This document shows positions 1-7,607 of a stretch of DNA of 64,000 nucleotides, piece by piece. This DNA comes from Chryseobacterium sp. ZHDP1 (GTDB taxonomy: Bacteria > Bacteroidota > Bacteroidia > Flavobacteriales > Weeksellaceae): positions 1,054,001 to 1,118,000 of the forward strand of contig NZ_CP075682.1 in the NCBI RefSeq assembly GCF_018603435.1. Direction: 5' to 3'. The translations under genes and the position numbers were made by a program. Below the pieces are notes generated by a model. The model saw only the letters and a list, made by a program, of their open reading frames with translations. It ran no database searches and was not told the DNA's origin. Within the stretch, counting starts at the first letter, position 1; each line of letters starts with the position of its first letter.

Positions 1-3
1 AGT

Positions 4-75
4 GAAACGCCTTTGCGAACAAAAAATATTTTCAAAATTTTAAAGAAAAATCTTTGCGGACTTTGCGTTAAAAAT
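4..75. repeat. Dispersed 'tttgcg' intergenic repeat fragment
   Basis: The leader of the first gene contains three copies of TTTGCG, the last within 'ggactttgcgttaaaaa'. I recognise this phrase as common gap filler in Flavobacteria genomes. The recognition is from memory; the copies themselves are visible. No function is assigned. Confidence 0.35.
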
Positions 76-83
76 CAAAAAAA

Positions 84-365
84 ATGAATAAAAACCTCAA
101 CATACAAGAAATCGACAGAATCATAGAAATGGCGTGGGAAGACAGAACGCCGTTTGAAGCGATACAATTTCAGTTCGGAATCAGTGAATCGGAAGTGATT
201 GAACTGATGCGTTCGGAACTGAAGGAATCGAGCTTTAAGCTTTGGAGAAAAAGAGTGAATTCGGGAGTAAGCCAGAAACACCTGAAGAAAAGAAGTGAAA
301 AAATCGATCGCTTTAAATGCAGCAGACAAAGAGTTATCAGCAATAATAAAATCTCAAAAAGGTAG
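84..365 (+). CDS. TIGR03643/DUF2805 family protein
   Basis: A 93-residue basic protein of unknown biochemical function. The core (residues 6-70: IDRIIEMAWEDRTPFEAIQ, then FGISESEVIELMR, then SSFKLWRKRV) matches my recollection of the small conserved TIGR03643/DUF2805 family, which looks like a single helix-turn-helix unit followed by a basic tail. The tail after about residue 70 is Lys/Arg rich and varies in the family. The ATG at 84 follows an A-rich leader, as usual in Bacteroidetes. The gene stands alone; an SDR gene follows after about 200 bp with no sign of an operon. A DNA- or RNA-binding role is inference from composition only. Confidence 0.75.
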   Translation: MNKNLNIQEIDRIIEMAWEDRTPFEAIQFQFGISESEVIELMRSELKESSFKLWRKRVNSGVSQKHLKKRSEKIDRFKCSRQRVISNNKISKR

Positions 366-570
366 TTGATTTAACCGCAAAAGGCACAAAAGAATTGTCT
401 GAAGATAAGTTTTATCAAAGAGCAAAAAAGCTTTGTGAATAAAGACTTTAATAAGCTTAGTTCGACAATTCAGATTATTAAGTGAATAGTATTAGAGATG
501 TCACAATGAGCTTGTCGAAGTGTCTCAAAATAAAAACCTTGTGAACCTCGTGTTCAAAAAAATAAAAATT

Positions 571-1269
571 ATGAAAAATATCGTCATTATCGGTTGCGGA
601 AAAGGAATTGGATTAGCAACAGCAAAAATCCTTTCAGAACAACACAAAATCATTGGAATTTCCAGAACGGAAAATCCTGAACTGAATCATCCGAATATTG
701 AATTCCACACAATGGATATTCTTTCGGGAAATTTAGATGAAATCAGTTTTCCGGAAATTGTGGACGGATTGGTTTATGCGCCGGGAAGTATTAATCTGAA
801 ACCTTTTAACCGACTTTCTGTAGATGATTTTAAGAATGATTTTGAAATTAATGTTTTGGGAGCGGTAAAAATTATTCAGAAACTATTGCCGAATCTTAAA
901 AAGTCGGAAAGTGCCTCTGTTGTGCTTTTCAGTTCCGTGGCGGCAAAACTGGGAATGACTTTTCACGCTTCGATTGCGGCGAGTAAAAATGCGGTGGAAG
1001 GTCTTACGAAAAGTCTGGCGGCAGAATTTTCGGCACAGAAAATCAGGGTGAATGCGATTGCACCTTCTTTAACGGACACGAATTTAGCATCACAGCTTTT
1101 GGCTACGCCTGAGAAAAGAGAAGCCTCTGCGAAAAGACATCCGTTACAAAGAGTGGGAACTGCGGAAGAAATCGCGGAAATGACGGCATTTTTAGTTTCA
1201 GATAAATCTTCGTGGATTACAGGACAGATTTTCGGAATCGATGGCGGAATGGGAAGTGTGAAACTTTAG
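571..1269 (+). CDS. SDR family oxidoreductase lacking the catalytic tyrosine
   Basis: A 232-residue Rossmann-fold short-chain dehydrogenase/reductase. The start is set at the ATG at 571 because residues 1-12 (MKNIVIIGCGKG) form the first beta strand and the glycine-rich nucleotide loop; an upstream in-frame GTG at 520 would add an unconserved tail made from a repeat. The Asn of the NAG region is replaced (YAPGSI), a Ser pair is present (VVLFSSVAA), and the C-terminal GQIFGIDGGM motif is typical. The YxxxK tyrosine is missing: the segment reads HASIAASKNAV, with Ile where Tyr is expected. It may be a non-catalytic member or use another acid. Substrate unknown. Confidence 0.8.
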   Translation: MKNIVIIGCGKGIGLATAKILSEQHKIIGISRTENPELNHPNIEFHTMDILSGNLDEISFPEIVDGLVYAPGSINLKPFNRLSVDDFKNDFEINVLGAVKIIQKLLPNLKKSESASVVLFSSVAAKLGMTFHASIAASKNAVEGLTKSLAAEFSAQKIRVNAIAPSLTDTNLASQLLATPEKREASAKRHPLQRVGTAEEIAEMTAFLVSDKSSWITGQIFGIDGGMGSVKL

Positions 1270-1367
1270 TTGGAGAGTTTGAGGGTTTTTGAGTTTTGGA
1301 GTTATGACTTTATACATTGATACATCTCCAGACTATTAAATTGTTACATTATTAAAAATACTTAGAT

Positions 1368-1375
1368 TAAATTTG
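1368..1375 (+). promoter_or_regulatory. Bacteroidetes-type -7 box TAAATTTG
   Basis: TAAATTTG matches the Bacteroidetes -7 consensus TAnnTTTG exactly. It ends four bases before the ATG of the MarR-family gene, so initiation at the usual distance would begin at or next to the start codon and give a nearly leaderless mRNA. An upstream TTG (1341-1343) is a possible -33 element but the spacing is slightly long. Confidence 0.45.
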
Positions 1376-1379
1376 CATT

Positions 1380-2045
1380 ATGAATACCGACTTTTTCATT
1401 GATCTGCTTCATCAGGTTAAAGAATTTGAAAACTCCGATGCTTACAGACCTAACTCTACAGTCGAAGATTTCCGGTTGTGGCTGAATGATAAAAAATACA
1501 GAAAAGAGAGCCCGACCAAGCTTTTTAAAAATGAACAGCATCAGGTTTCATTCACAGAGAATGAAATCTGCAAACAGGTTCTGCTTCTGGGACGATATTC
1601 TAAACAACTGATAAGAAAGGGTTTAAATGATTTCCCTGAACTTGCCAATGAAGAATTTACCTATCTCTACCGATTGAAAGATGAGTCGAATCTTACCAAA
1701 ATTCAGCTTATTGAAAGAAACGGGCACGAGAAACAGACCGGAACGCAGATCATCAAACGTCTTCTTGAATATGGCTTAATTGAAGAGAAAAACGACAGCG
1801 AAGACAAAAGAAGCAAACGCCTCAACATTACGGCGAAAGGGGAAGATTACTTCCACCGTTCTGTTGAAAAAGTGAACATGACCTCCAGAATTCTTGCCGG
1901 TAAACTGGAAAATAAGGAAAAAGCAGAACTTCTTGAGCTGCTGCGAAAACTGAATGATTTCCATTCTCATGTGTACTCCGAATACCGAAATGAAGATATT
2001 GTGAAAGTAATGGATCTGATAGCTTACAACAGAGATCAGAAATAG
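1380..2045 (+). CDS. MarR family transcriptional regulator
   Basis: A 221-residue winged-helix regulator. The first ~75 residues are an extension not typical of MarR. From about residue 80 the MarR core follows: an entry helix, a recognition region (KIQLIERNGHEKQTGTQIIKRL, in two parts), and a wing with the family signature D-S-E-D-K-R-S-K-R-L at about 139-148 followed by ITAKGEDYF. The C-terminal helices would form the dimer interface. MarR proteins usually respond to small phenolics, oxidants or drugs; the ligand here is unknown. It stands alone, with a promoter directly upstream, and faces the SdhB-type gene tail to tail. Confidence 0.85.
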   Translation: MNTDFFIDLLHQVKEFENSDAYRPNSTVEDFRLWLNDKKYRKESPTKLFKNEQHQVSFTENEICKQVLLLGRYSKQLIRKGLNDFPELANEEFTYLYRLKDESNLTKIQLIERNGHEKQTGTQIIKRLLEYGLIEEKNDSEDKRSKRLNITAKGEDYFHRSVEKVNMTSRILAGKLENKEKAELLELLRKLNDFHSHVYSEYRNEDIVKVMDLIAYNRDQK

Positions 2046-2290
2046 AGTTTGTTTAAGTTTTTTCAAATAAAATATTTCTGTTGGAAAAAGCAAAGACACA
2101 GGATTTTTTATAGCTTCAAATCTTCAAGGTGCAAGAAAATCAAAGATTTTTAACAAGGATTGATGATTACAGTTATTAAGTTGATACAAGTCTATAATCT
2201 TCAGATCTATATCAAAGATTTCGTTTAAAACTTTCAGACTTTTTTGCAGTTTGGAAGTTTTAAACGAACGGATAAAAACTGATGGACAGG

Positions 2291-3058
2291 TTATTTTTTA
2301 TCAAGCCATGCGGACATGTATTCGCGGTTCATCCTTGCGATATTATCCAGCGAAATATTTTTAGGACACTCTACTTCACAGGCTCCGATTACGGAACAGT
2401 TTCCAAAGCCTTCGTCATCCATTGCCTGAACCATATTCAGAACCCTTCTTTTGGCTTCTGTTTTTCCCTGCGGGAGCAATGCAAAATGCGAAACTTTGGC
2501 TCCTACAAAAAGCATTGCAGCTCCGTTCGGACAGCACGCAACACAGGCGCCACAACTTATACACGAAGCAGCATCCATTGCTTTGTCGGCATCTTCTTTA
2601 GGAACTGCAACTGCATTTGCATCGAGTGTATTTCCTGAGGTATTGACGGAAATAAATCCTCCTGCAGCCATAATCCGGTCGAAAGCACTCCGGTCTGTAA
2701 TAAGATCTTTAATCACGGGAAAGGCAATACTTCTCCAGGGTTCAATAACGATGGTTTCTCCGTCTTTAAACATTCTCATGTGAAGCTGACAGGTCGTAAT
2801 TCCTGTATCGGGACCATGTGCTCTTCCGTTAATGTACAGCGAACACATTCCGCAGATTCCTTCCCGACAGTCGTGGTCAAAAGCTACCGGTTCTTTATTT
2901 TCGCTAATCAGTTTTTCATTAAGAATATCCAGCATTTCTAAAAAAGAAGAGTCTGTGGAAATATCCGAAACTTTATAGATTTCAAATTTTCCTTTAACCT
3001 TTCTGTTTTTCTGTCGCCAGATTTTTAAAGTTAGATTCAGATTTTTTCTCAGCGTCAT
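2291..3058 (-). CDS. Succinate dehydrogenase/fumarate reductase iron-sulfur subunit
   Basis: A 255-residue electron-transfer subunit of the complex II family. An N-terminal plant-ferredoxin-type [2Fe-2S] domain has the cysteine set CREGICGMC plus a further Cys (TGITTC). The C-terminal domain has the two clusters [12 protein letters not shown] and [12 protein letters not shown] for [4Fe-4S] and [3Fe-4S]. Length is normal. It would pass electrons between a flavoprotein and a membrane cytochrome b, but neither the flavoprotein nor the anchor gene is adjacent, so this is an orphan subunit and probably a second paralog. It is divergent from the Crp/Fnr gene at 3276 and has a palindromic operator 50-67 bp upstream. 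An sdhB symbol is withheld because the partner genes are missing. Confidence 0.9.
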   Translation of the reverse strand: MTLRKNLNLTLKIWRQKNRKVKGKFEIYKVSDISTDSSFLEMLDILNEKLISENKEPVAFDHDCREGICGMCSLYINGRAHGPDTGITTCQLHMRMFKDGETIVIEPWRSIAFPVIKDLITDRSAFDRIMAAGGFISVNTSGNTLDANAVAVPKEDADKAMDAASCISCGACVACCPNGAAMLFVGAKVSHFALLPQGKTEAKRRVLNMVQAMDDEGFGNCSVIGACEVECPKNISLDNIARMNREYMSAWLDKK

Positions 3059-3107
3059 TATTTTTGATTTAGTGGAATTAAAATTAAATGAAAAGCGATC
3101 TTTATTT

Positions 3108-3125
3108 TTATGATGCCCATCATAA
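3108..3125. promoter_or_regulatory. Crp/Fnr-type palindrome upstream of SdhB-like gene
   Basis: TTATGATGCCCATCATAA is a perfect inverted repeat (TTATGAT-GCCC-ATCATAA) with the half-site length and spacing of Crp/Fnr dimer sites. It lies 50-67 bp upstream of the start of the SdhB-type gene. The same consensus TTATGA-N6-TCATAA recurs at 3186, 6548 (imperfect), 6802 and 11610. Confidence 0.65.
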
Positions 3126-3185
3126 TTCTTTAGATACAGAGAGAAAATTTTTCGGGATTAAAATTCTTAGACAAGAAAAGTAAAA

Positions 3186-3203
3186 TTATGATCTCAGTCA
3201 TAA
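3186..3203. promoter_or_regulatory. Crp/Fnr-type palindrome upstream of crp-like gene
   Basis: TTATGATCTCAGTCATAA is a perfect 6+6 inverted repeat, extended by one more A/T pair at the ends. It lies about 73 bp upstream of the start of the divergent Crp/Fnr gene, just before an AT-rich 'ggtataattt' stretch that could be the -7 region. Autoregulation is plausible but inferred. Confidence 0.65.
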
Positions 3204-3275
3204 TGGTATAATTTTTTTACTTCTACATTTAATTCAGCTTACTTTAACAAATTCATTACATCTAAAACCTTATAT

Positions 3276-3872
3276 ATGCTTATATCAGAAGAACTTTTAC
3301 TCGATTACGGTGCAGAAGAAGAAACTTTCGGGCGCCATCACACCATTTTTAATGAAGGAGATAAACCTCAATATTATTATCAGGTGGTGGAAGGAAGAAT
3401 AAAGCTGAACCATTACAACGATGAGGGAAGAGAACTTATTCTTGCTATTCTGGACAGAGGACTGAGCGTTTGTGAACTTCTTTTGTTTATAGACCAGACC
3501 TATCCTGTAAATGCTGTAACTTTTGAAAAGTGTACCATTCTGAAGCTTCCTAAAAAAAGATTTATAAAAATGCTGGACGACAATCCTGAAATTTCGAGGG
3601 ACATTAATAAGTTTTTATCGGAAAGGCTTTACTATAAATACATCATGCTGGAAAATAATTCTTCTCTCCGACCGGATACCCGGATTGTAGGCGTACTGGA
3701 TTATCATAAAAGCTTTTATGAAGATCAGTCGAAATATTCTTATGAAGTCCCGTTTACCCGACAGCAAATTGCTGCTATAACCGCTTTAAGAGTGGAAACC
3801 GTCGTAAGAGCAGTGAAAAGGCTGGAAAAAGAAAAATATCTGAAAATCATCAACAGAAAAATTCATGTCTGA
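3276..3872 (+). CDS. Crp/Fnr family transcriptional regulator (copy 1)
   Basis: A 198-residue regulator: N-terminal cyclic-nucleotide-binding-type beta barrel (about 15-115), a dimerisation helix (about 105-125) and a C-terminal winged helix. The recognition region TRQQIAAITALRVETVVRAV (about 163-182) is the Fnr/Crp-type HTH. There is no N-terminal cysteine set like that of true Fnr, and I do not see the clear cAMP-pocket motif, so the signal is unknown. It is divergent from the SdhB-type gene, and both promoters carry TTATGA-N6-TCATAA. It is a paralog of the genes at 6970 and 44134, which share the start M(L/I)ISE(E/D)LLL or a variant and the same HTH. Confidence 0.88.
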   Translation: MLISEELLLDYGAEEETFGRHHTIFNEGDKPQYYYQVVEGRIKLNHYNDEGRELILAILDRGLSVCELLLFIDQTYPVNAVTFEKCTILKLPKKRFIKMLDDNPEISRDINKFLSERLYYKYIMLENNSSLRPDTRIVGVLDYHKSFYEDQSKYSYEVPFTRQQIAAITALRVETVVRAVKRLEKEKYLKIINRKIHV

Positions 3873-3959
3873 ATTTTAGATACCACAGTTCGGTACTTTG
3901 GTTAAAAATGGTCTTATAGTTGCAGAAACCTCAGCAGCCAAACACTAAAATATTATATT

Positions 3960-4568
3960 ATGGAAACGAAGACCGCAACTAAAAAAGTGCCTGCAAAAAA
4001 AACAACACCTGCTAAAACAGCAGCCAAATCCAATGCGAAAACCTCAACAAAGGCAACTGCCAAAACACCTGCAAAGAAAAATGCAGCAAAAGAACTCAAG
4101 GATCTTTTTGAAGATTCTCTGAAAGACATTTACTGGGCAGAAAAAGCCCTGCTGAAAGCATTGCCTTCGATGATGAAAAATGCAACTCATGAAAAGCTGA
4201 AAAAAGCAATAGAAAACCACATTATTGAAACTGAAGGGCATGTTGAAAGACTGGAGGAATGCTTCAAAGCTTTGGGTAAAAAAGCTCAGGCTAAAAAATG
4301 TGACGCTATGCAGGGTTTACTGGATGAGGGAAAAAGCATTATTGAAGAAACGGAACCGGGACCTGTAAGAGATGCCGGAATTATTGCCGCAGCACAGAAA
4401 GTGGAACATTACGAAATTGCAACCTACGGAACTCTGGCAGCATTTGCAAAAGTACTGGAAGAAAAAGACTGTATGAAGCATCTTCTAAGTACTCTGGAAG
4501 AAGAAAAGAAATGTGATGAACTGCTTACTAAAGTTGCAGATACCAATCTCAACAGCAAGGCATTATAG
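3960..4568 (+). CDS. YciE/DUF892 ferritin-like protein with histone-like tail
   Basis: A 202-residue protein. Residues 1-45 are Lys/Ala/Thr rich with AKKT/AKTP-type repeats, like histone H1-like bacterial tails, so DNA binding is possible. Residues ~46-200 match the DUF892 (YciE/YciF) ferritin-like four-helix fold: ELKDLFEDSLKDIYWAEKAL, H-x2-E pairs (ETEGHVERLEE; KVEHYEIATYG), and a final EEEKKCDELL helix. These Glu/His residues are those expected to bind two metal ions. The family is linked to osmotic and oxidative stress. It lies next to the Crp/Fnr gene and cyanophycinase operon and ends at a shared terminator. Fusion of a histone-like tail to the ferritin fold suggests a Dps-like role, by inference. 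Confidence 0.85.
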   Translation: METKTATKKVPAKKTTPAKTAAKSNAKTSTKATAKTPAKKNAAKELKDLFEDSLKDIYWAEKALLKALPSMMKNATHEKLKKAIENHIIETEGHVERLEECFKALGKKAQAKKCDAMQGLLDEGKSIIEETEPGPVRDAGIIAAAQKVEHYEIATYGTLAAFAKVLEEKDCMKHLLSTLEEEKKCDELLTKVADTNLNSKAL

Positions 4569-4590
4569 AAAAAACATTTTCATGATAAGA

Positions 4591-4617
4591 AAAGGAAACC
4601 AAAGCGGTTTCCTTTTT
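4591..4617. terminator. Bidirectional Rho-independent terminator
   Basis: AAAGGAAACC and GGTTTCCTTT pair around a five-base loop (AAAGC), with T and A runs outside. It sits between the convergent YciE-like and cyanophycinase genes, so it probably ends both transcripts. Confidence 0.75.
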
Positions 4618-4620
4618 CTA

Positions 4621-5466
4621 TTAATTTCCGGTAGATGTTCCTTTAAAAGTATTGGTACTGAAATCAAGAGTGCAGTTGTCTGTTAAAATATGAACTTTGA
4701 GATTTTCAGCATACACAGGAAATCCTTTTTGAACCACCGAAGTATTGGTTTTTCCGATTTCTCTGGCATTAATGATCCACGCCGATCCGGATCCGCGGCA
4801 GACTGCCTTGCAGCCTTCTACAATAATCAGCGCGGTATCTTCTCCCAGACCAATTCCCCAACATTCCTGATGCAGAATAACGGCATGAGCCAGCCTCCCG
4901 AATCTCGCACGATGCACAAAGTGGGTATCGATAATGCAGTTTTCAATAAAACCCAGTCCGGAAGCCAGTTCGATATCATGTTCCAGAATTGCTTCACCGT
5001 TTACTGCTTCAAGAATGGCCGTTTTAGGCATACACATCGCTCCCGCACTTGTCCCTGCGATCATAAAATCTTCTTCTTCAAAGTATTTCTTTTTCAGAAG
5101 ATCCGTTAAAACCGACTGCTGAAGAGTCTCAAAGATCCTGTTTTGATCTCCTCCCGTAAAGAAAACCGTCTTCGCCTCCTCTACCCTTTTCAGATGATAA
5201 TCAGAATGTACCTGATCGTCACAGATATCAAGAAAATCAAAATTTGTAAATCCTATCTCATCGAAAGTTTTAGTATAGGTATCGCGCATTCCTTCCGGTT
5301 CTGTGCTTGCCGCGGTAATAACTTCAATGCGGTCGTCTTTGGATTTCACCAATAGTTTAAGAATCTCATTGGGCGAAAAATTATTATTCTTTTTCTCTAT
5401 TTCAGGCTCATTTCCGTCTTTGTCTTCTTTACCGCCTATAATTAATAATCGTCCTTTTGGAATCAT
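4621..5466 (-). CDS. cphB: Cyanophycinase-like S51 serine peptidase
   Basis: A 281-residue peptidase-S51 enzyme. Cyanophycinase splits multi-L-arginyl-poly-L-aspartate into beta-Asp-Arg dipeptides. The catalytic residues expected for the family are visible: Ser140 in GTSAGAM, His182 in IDTHFVHR and Glu209 in GLGEDTA; the TGGDQNR loop (about 104-110) is also typical. No signal peptide is seen, so it is probably cytoplasmic. It is the third gene of a leftward operon (lipoprotein, dead paralog, this gene; 16 bp gap). Bacteria without cyanophycin synthetase often carry such genes, so the natural substrate may be another isoaspartyl peptide. An operator-like palindrome lies upstream of the operon. 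Confidence 0.85.
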   Translation of the reverse strand: MIPKGRLLIIGGKEDKDGNEPEIEKKNNNFSPNEILKLLVKSKDDRIEVITAASTEPEGMRDTYTKTFDEIGFTNFDFLDICDDQVHSDYHLKRVEEAKTVFFTGGDQNRIFETLQQSVLTDLLKKKYFEEEDFMIAGTSAGAMCMPKTAILEAVNGEAILEHDIELASGLGFIENCIIDTHFVHRARFGRLAHAVILHQECWGIGLGEDTALIIVEGCKAVCRGSGSAWIINAREIGKTNTSVVQKGFPVYAENLKVHILTDNCTLDFSTNTFKGTSTGN

Positions 5467-5482
5467 AGTTCAGGTCTTTTAA

Positions 5483-6307
5483 TTAAATAATGATATTTCT
5501 GTTTGTAAAATTTAAATTATAATCGAATATCTGTTCATTCATGATTTTCCCATTGTGCAGATTAAGAACAGATCCCGGAATCAGAATATGTCCTTTAAGA
5601 TTTTTCATATATACGGAAGCTCCTTTTTTCAGTCTTCTTTTTTTAATGTATTTAGCGTTAACAACCATTACGGAGCCATTACCGATGCATGAAATCCTGT
5701 AGCCTTTTTCAATAATCAGGATCATTTCCATTCCAATTCCGAAACCTAAACATTCCGGATGTTGTATAACCGCTTTCACCAGATTTCTGAAGCGCAAACC
5801 GTGCGCAAACTGATTATCTATAATACAGTTGCTGATATAGTTCAGACCTTCTTCTTCAAAAGAGGGGCTTACGGTAATTTTGGGGATAAACATTGCAATA
5901 TCATCGGTTGATGCTACTGTAAAATCTTCTTCTGTACAGTATTTTTGGTATACAATTTCTGAAAGGGATGACTTTTTAAAGTTTTCACAAAGTTCCGTTT
6001 TGTTTCCGGTGAGAAAAACTGCTTTCGCGGAAGAAAGCTTTAACAGATGCTCATGTTGATAATTTTCAGGATCAATAAATAAAACATCTGCAAATCCATG
6101 ATCTGAAAGTAATGCAGAAATTTTTTCTTTCGGTTCCGAATCCTGTGAAAATATAATCACTGCAATCTCCTCATCTTTTTGACCGTACAATAACTTTAAT
6201 ACTTCTCTGATCGGGAAAAACTCTTCCGTATCATGAACTTCTTTCTGAACTTTCCCTCCGGCAATGATGAGTCTGCCTTTCGGATGGGCAAATGTTCCCT
6301 TATTCAT
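5483..6307 (-). CDS. Cyanophycinase paralog with all catalytic residues replaced
   Basis: A 274-residue S51-family protein that can be aligned by eye with the gene just downstream (KGRLIIAGGK, FPIREVLKLL, KAVFLTGNKTE, CIIDNQFAHGLRF). All three catalytic positions are changed: Ser to Asp135 (ASTDDIAM against GTSAGAM), His to Gln166 (IDNQF against IDTHF) and Glu to Met193 (GIGMEM against GLGEDT). The frame is intact and the fold-defining motifs remain, so it reads as a maintained pseudoenzyme rather than decay. Its start overlaps the end of the small lipoprotein gene by 8 bp, implying coupled translation. A regulatory or scaffold subunit for the active copy is inference. Confidence 0.8.
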   Translation of the reverse strand: MNKGTFAHPKGRLIIAGGKVQKEVHDTEEFFPIREVLKLLYGQKDEEIAVIIFSQDSEPKEKISALLSDHGFADVLFIDPENYQHEHLLKLSSAKAVFLTGNKTELCENFKKSSLSEIVYQKYCTEEDFTVASTDDIAMFIPKITVSPSFEEEGLNYISNCIIDNQFAHGLRFRNLVKAVIQHPECLGFGIGMEMILIIEKGYRISCIGNGSVMVVNAKYIKKRRLKKGASVYMKNLKGHILIPGSVLNLHNGKIMNEQIFDYNLNFTNRNIII

Positions 6308-6500
6308 TATCCGTTTTCACATGGGTTCTGTCTTTCGCGGTATTTGCCGTATCTGAAACTTCATTCAGTTTCTGAATAGTATCCGAAGCTTTATCATTTA
6401 CCGTTTCTTTCTTATTGTTCTGATCCGTATACTGCGTTTCGGATTTTGTGCATGACGACAAAATGCATAACATAAAGATAAGTGATGTTAAATTTTTCAT
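6300..6500 (-). CDS. Small lipoprotein
   Basis: A 66-residue predicted lipoprotein: short basic start, hydrophobic segment, and a lipobox-like ILSSC with Cys at about residue 17, followed by a hydrophilic low-complexity tail rich in Asp, Lys, Thr and Asn (KETVNDKASDTIQKLNEVSD). Function unknown. It is the first gene of the cyanophycinase operon and overlaps the next gene by 8 bp. The operator-like palindrome at 6548-6565 lies about 48 bp upstream. Confidence 0.65.
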   Translation of the reverse strand: MKNLTSLIFMLCILSSCTKSETQYTDQNNKKETVNDKASDTIQKLNEVSDTANTAKDRTHVKTDNE

Positions 6501-6547
6501 ATAATCTGGATTTGATTATCAAACTTAAGGATCGGAAAACGAAAAAA

Positions 6548-6565
6548 TTATGATGCAGGTCACAA
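6548..6565. promoter_or_regulatory. Imperfect Crp/Fnr-type palindrome upstream of cyanophycinase operon
   Basis: TTATGATGCAGGTCACAA matches TTATGA-N6-TCATAA with one changed base in the right half. It lies 48-65 bp upstream of the lipoprotein start, the same position as the perfect site before the SdhB-type gene. Confidence 0.5.
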
Positions 6566-6707
6566 TAAGTCTCATTAAACTTTTTATTTAACTATATTTT
6601 TATTTAACCATACGCCAAAGGTGTTGTTTGCCATTGGTGACTTTTGCTTATTCTGAAAATCAGATTTAAAGACATTTAATTGTTTTCACGCCGAACTTAC
6701 GTTAATT

Positions 6708-6732
6708 AAAAAAGCTTCCCGAATCGGGAAGC
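6708..6732 (-). terminator. Rho-independent terminator on the minus strand with no obvious gene
   Basis: Read leftward, GCTTCCCG pairs with CGGGAAGC around a three-base loop and is followed by six T. No minus-strand coding gene lies to its right before the rightward Crp/Fnr gene, so it would end an unannotated short transcript starting between about 6740 and 6969. Confidence 0.6.
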
Positions 6733-6801
6733 CTGTTTAGAATAAGTGCAAAAATGATAAAGTATGCTTATTCAAAGATAATAAGGACTTCCTGTGATAT
6801 T

Positions 6802-6819
6802 TTATGATCTCTCTCATAA
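6802..6819. promoter_or_regulatory. Crp/Fnr-type palindrome upstream of second crp-like gene
   Basis: TTATGATCTCTCTCATAA is a perfect TTATGA-N6-TCATAA palindrome. It lies about 150 bp upstream of the start at 6970, further than in the other cases, so the promoter may be upstream with a long leader, or the site may serve a leftward transcript. Confidence 0.6.
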
Positions 6820-6969
6820 TTGATGATCTATATTGAAGAAAACCCACAATATTTCCCATAAATGTGGTATTTTTTATTGTAAATATTTTACGTTATGGTT
6901 TGCTATTTGTAATTATTTAATAAATAATAAAGCTTAAATATTCATTTTTTTAACATTAAAATTCAACAT

Positions 6970-7560
6970 ATGATAATTAGTGAAGATTTATTGTTAGCGT
7001 ACGGTGCCATCTATGAGATGTACAATGTAAACGAAACCGTTTTTCATGAAGGAAATTTGCCCAAATATTACTTTCAGATAGACAGCGGCATCGTGGAACT
7101 GAATAATTACCATGAAGACGGAAAAGAGTTTACCCAGAATATATTATCGGATGGACAGAGTCTGGGAGAATCTTTTTTATTTGATGATAAAGTTTATCCC
7201 ACCAATGCGACTGCGAAAACAGCCTGCAGGATTTTTAAACTTCCCAAGAATGATTTTTTCAGCCTCCTGAACCAGAATCCTGAAGTTTCCGCAAAAATGT
7301 TCAAATGTCTTGCAGACAGACTGTATGATAAGTACATTATGCTTTTTAATATTTCTTCGGCGGATCCATCATACAAAATAAAAACCGTTATGGAAAGCCT
7401 GAAAGGTGAATCGGGAGATAAATATTCTTTTCAGGTTCCTCTTACGAGACAACAGCTTGCCAATTTAACGGGGCTTCGTGTGGAAACGGTGATCAGAACG
7501 ATTAAAAAAATGCATGACAACCATCAGTTAAGAATTGAAAACCGAAAAATATTTTATTAA
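6970..7560 (+). CDS. Crp/Fnr family transcriptional regulator (copy 2)
   Basis: A 196-residue Crp/Fnr protein: beta-barrel sensor domain (about 15-110), dimer helix, and winged HTH with TRQQLANLTGLRVETVIRTI at about 160-179. It lacks an Fnr-type N-terminal cysteine cluster. By eye it is closer to the island copy at 44134 (VELNN, EFTQNIL, TGLRVETVIRT shared) than to the copy at 3276. It is preceded by an operator-like palindrome. An IS1182-family element is inserted 47 bp after its stop codon, so its natural downstream context is lost. Confidence 0.88.
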   Translation: MIISEDLLLAYGAIYEMYNVNETVFHEGNLPKYYFQIDSGIVELNNYHEDGKEFTQNILSDGQSLGESFLFDDKVYPTNATAKTACRIFKLPKNDFFSLLNQNPEVSAKMFKCLADRLYDKYIMLFNISSADPSYKIKTVMESLKGESGDKYSFQVPLTRQQLANLTGLRVETVIRTIKKMHDNHQLRIENRKIFY

Positions 7561-7607
7561 TTTTTACATCTTTCAGAGTATTCACAATTACTATTGATTA
7601 AATAATG

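Larger units (their letters stand above)
6501..6969. other. 469-bp intergenic region with two operators and an orphan terminator
   Basis: This gap between the divergent lipoprotein operon and the second Crp/Fnr gene contains two TTATGA-N6-TCA(T/C)AA palindromes and one hairpin with a T run on the minus strand. I see no open frame of note inside it. Confidence 0.5.
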
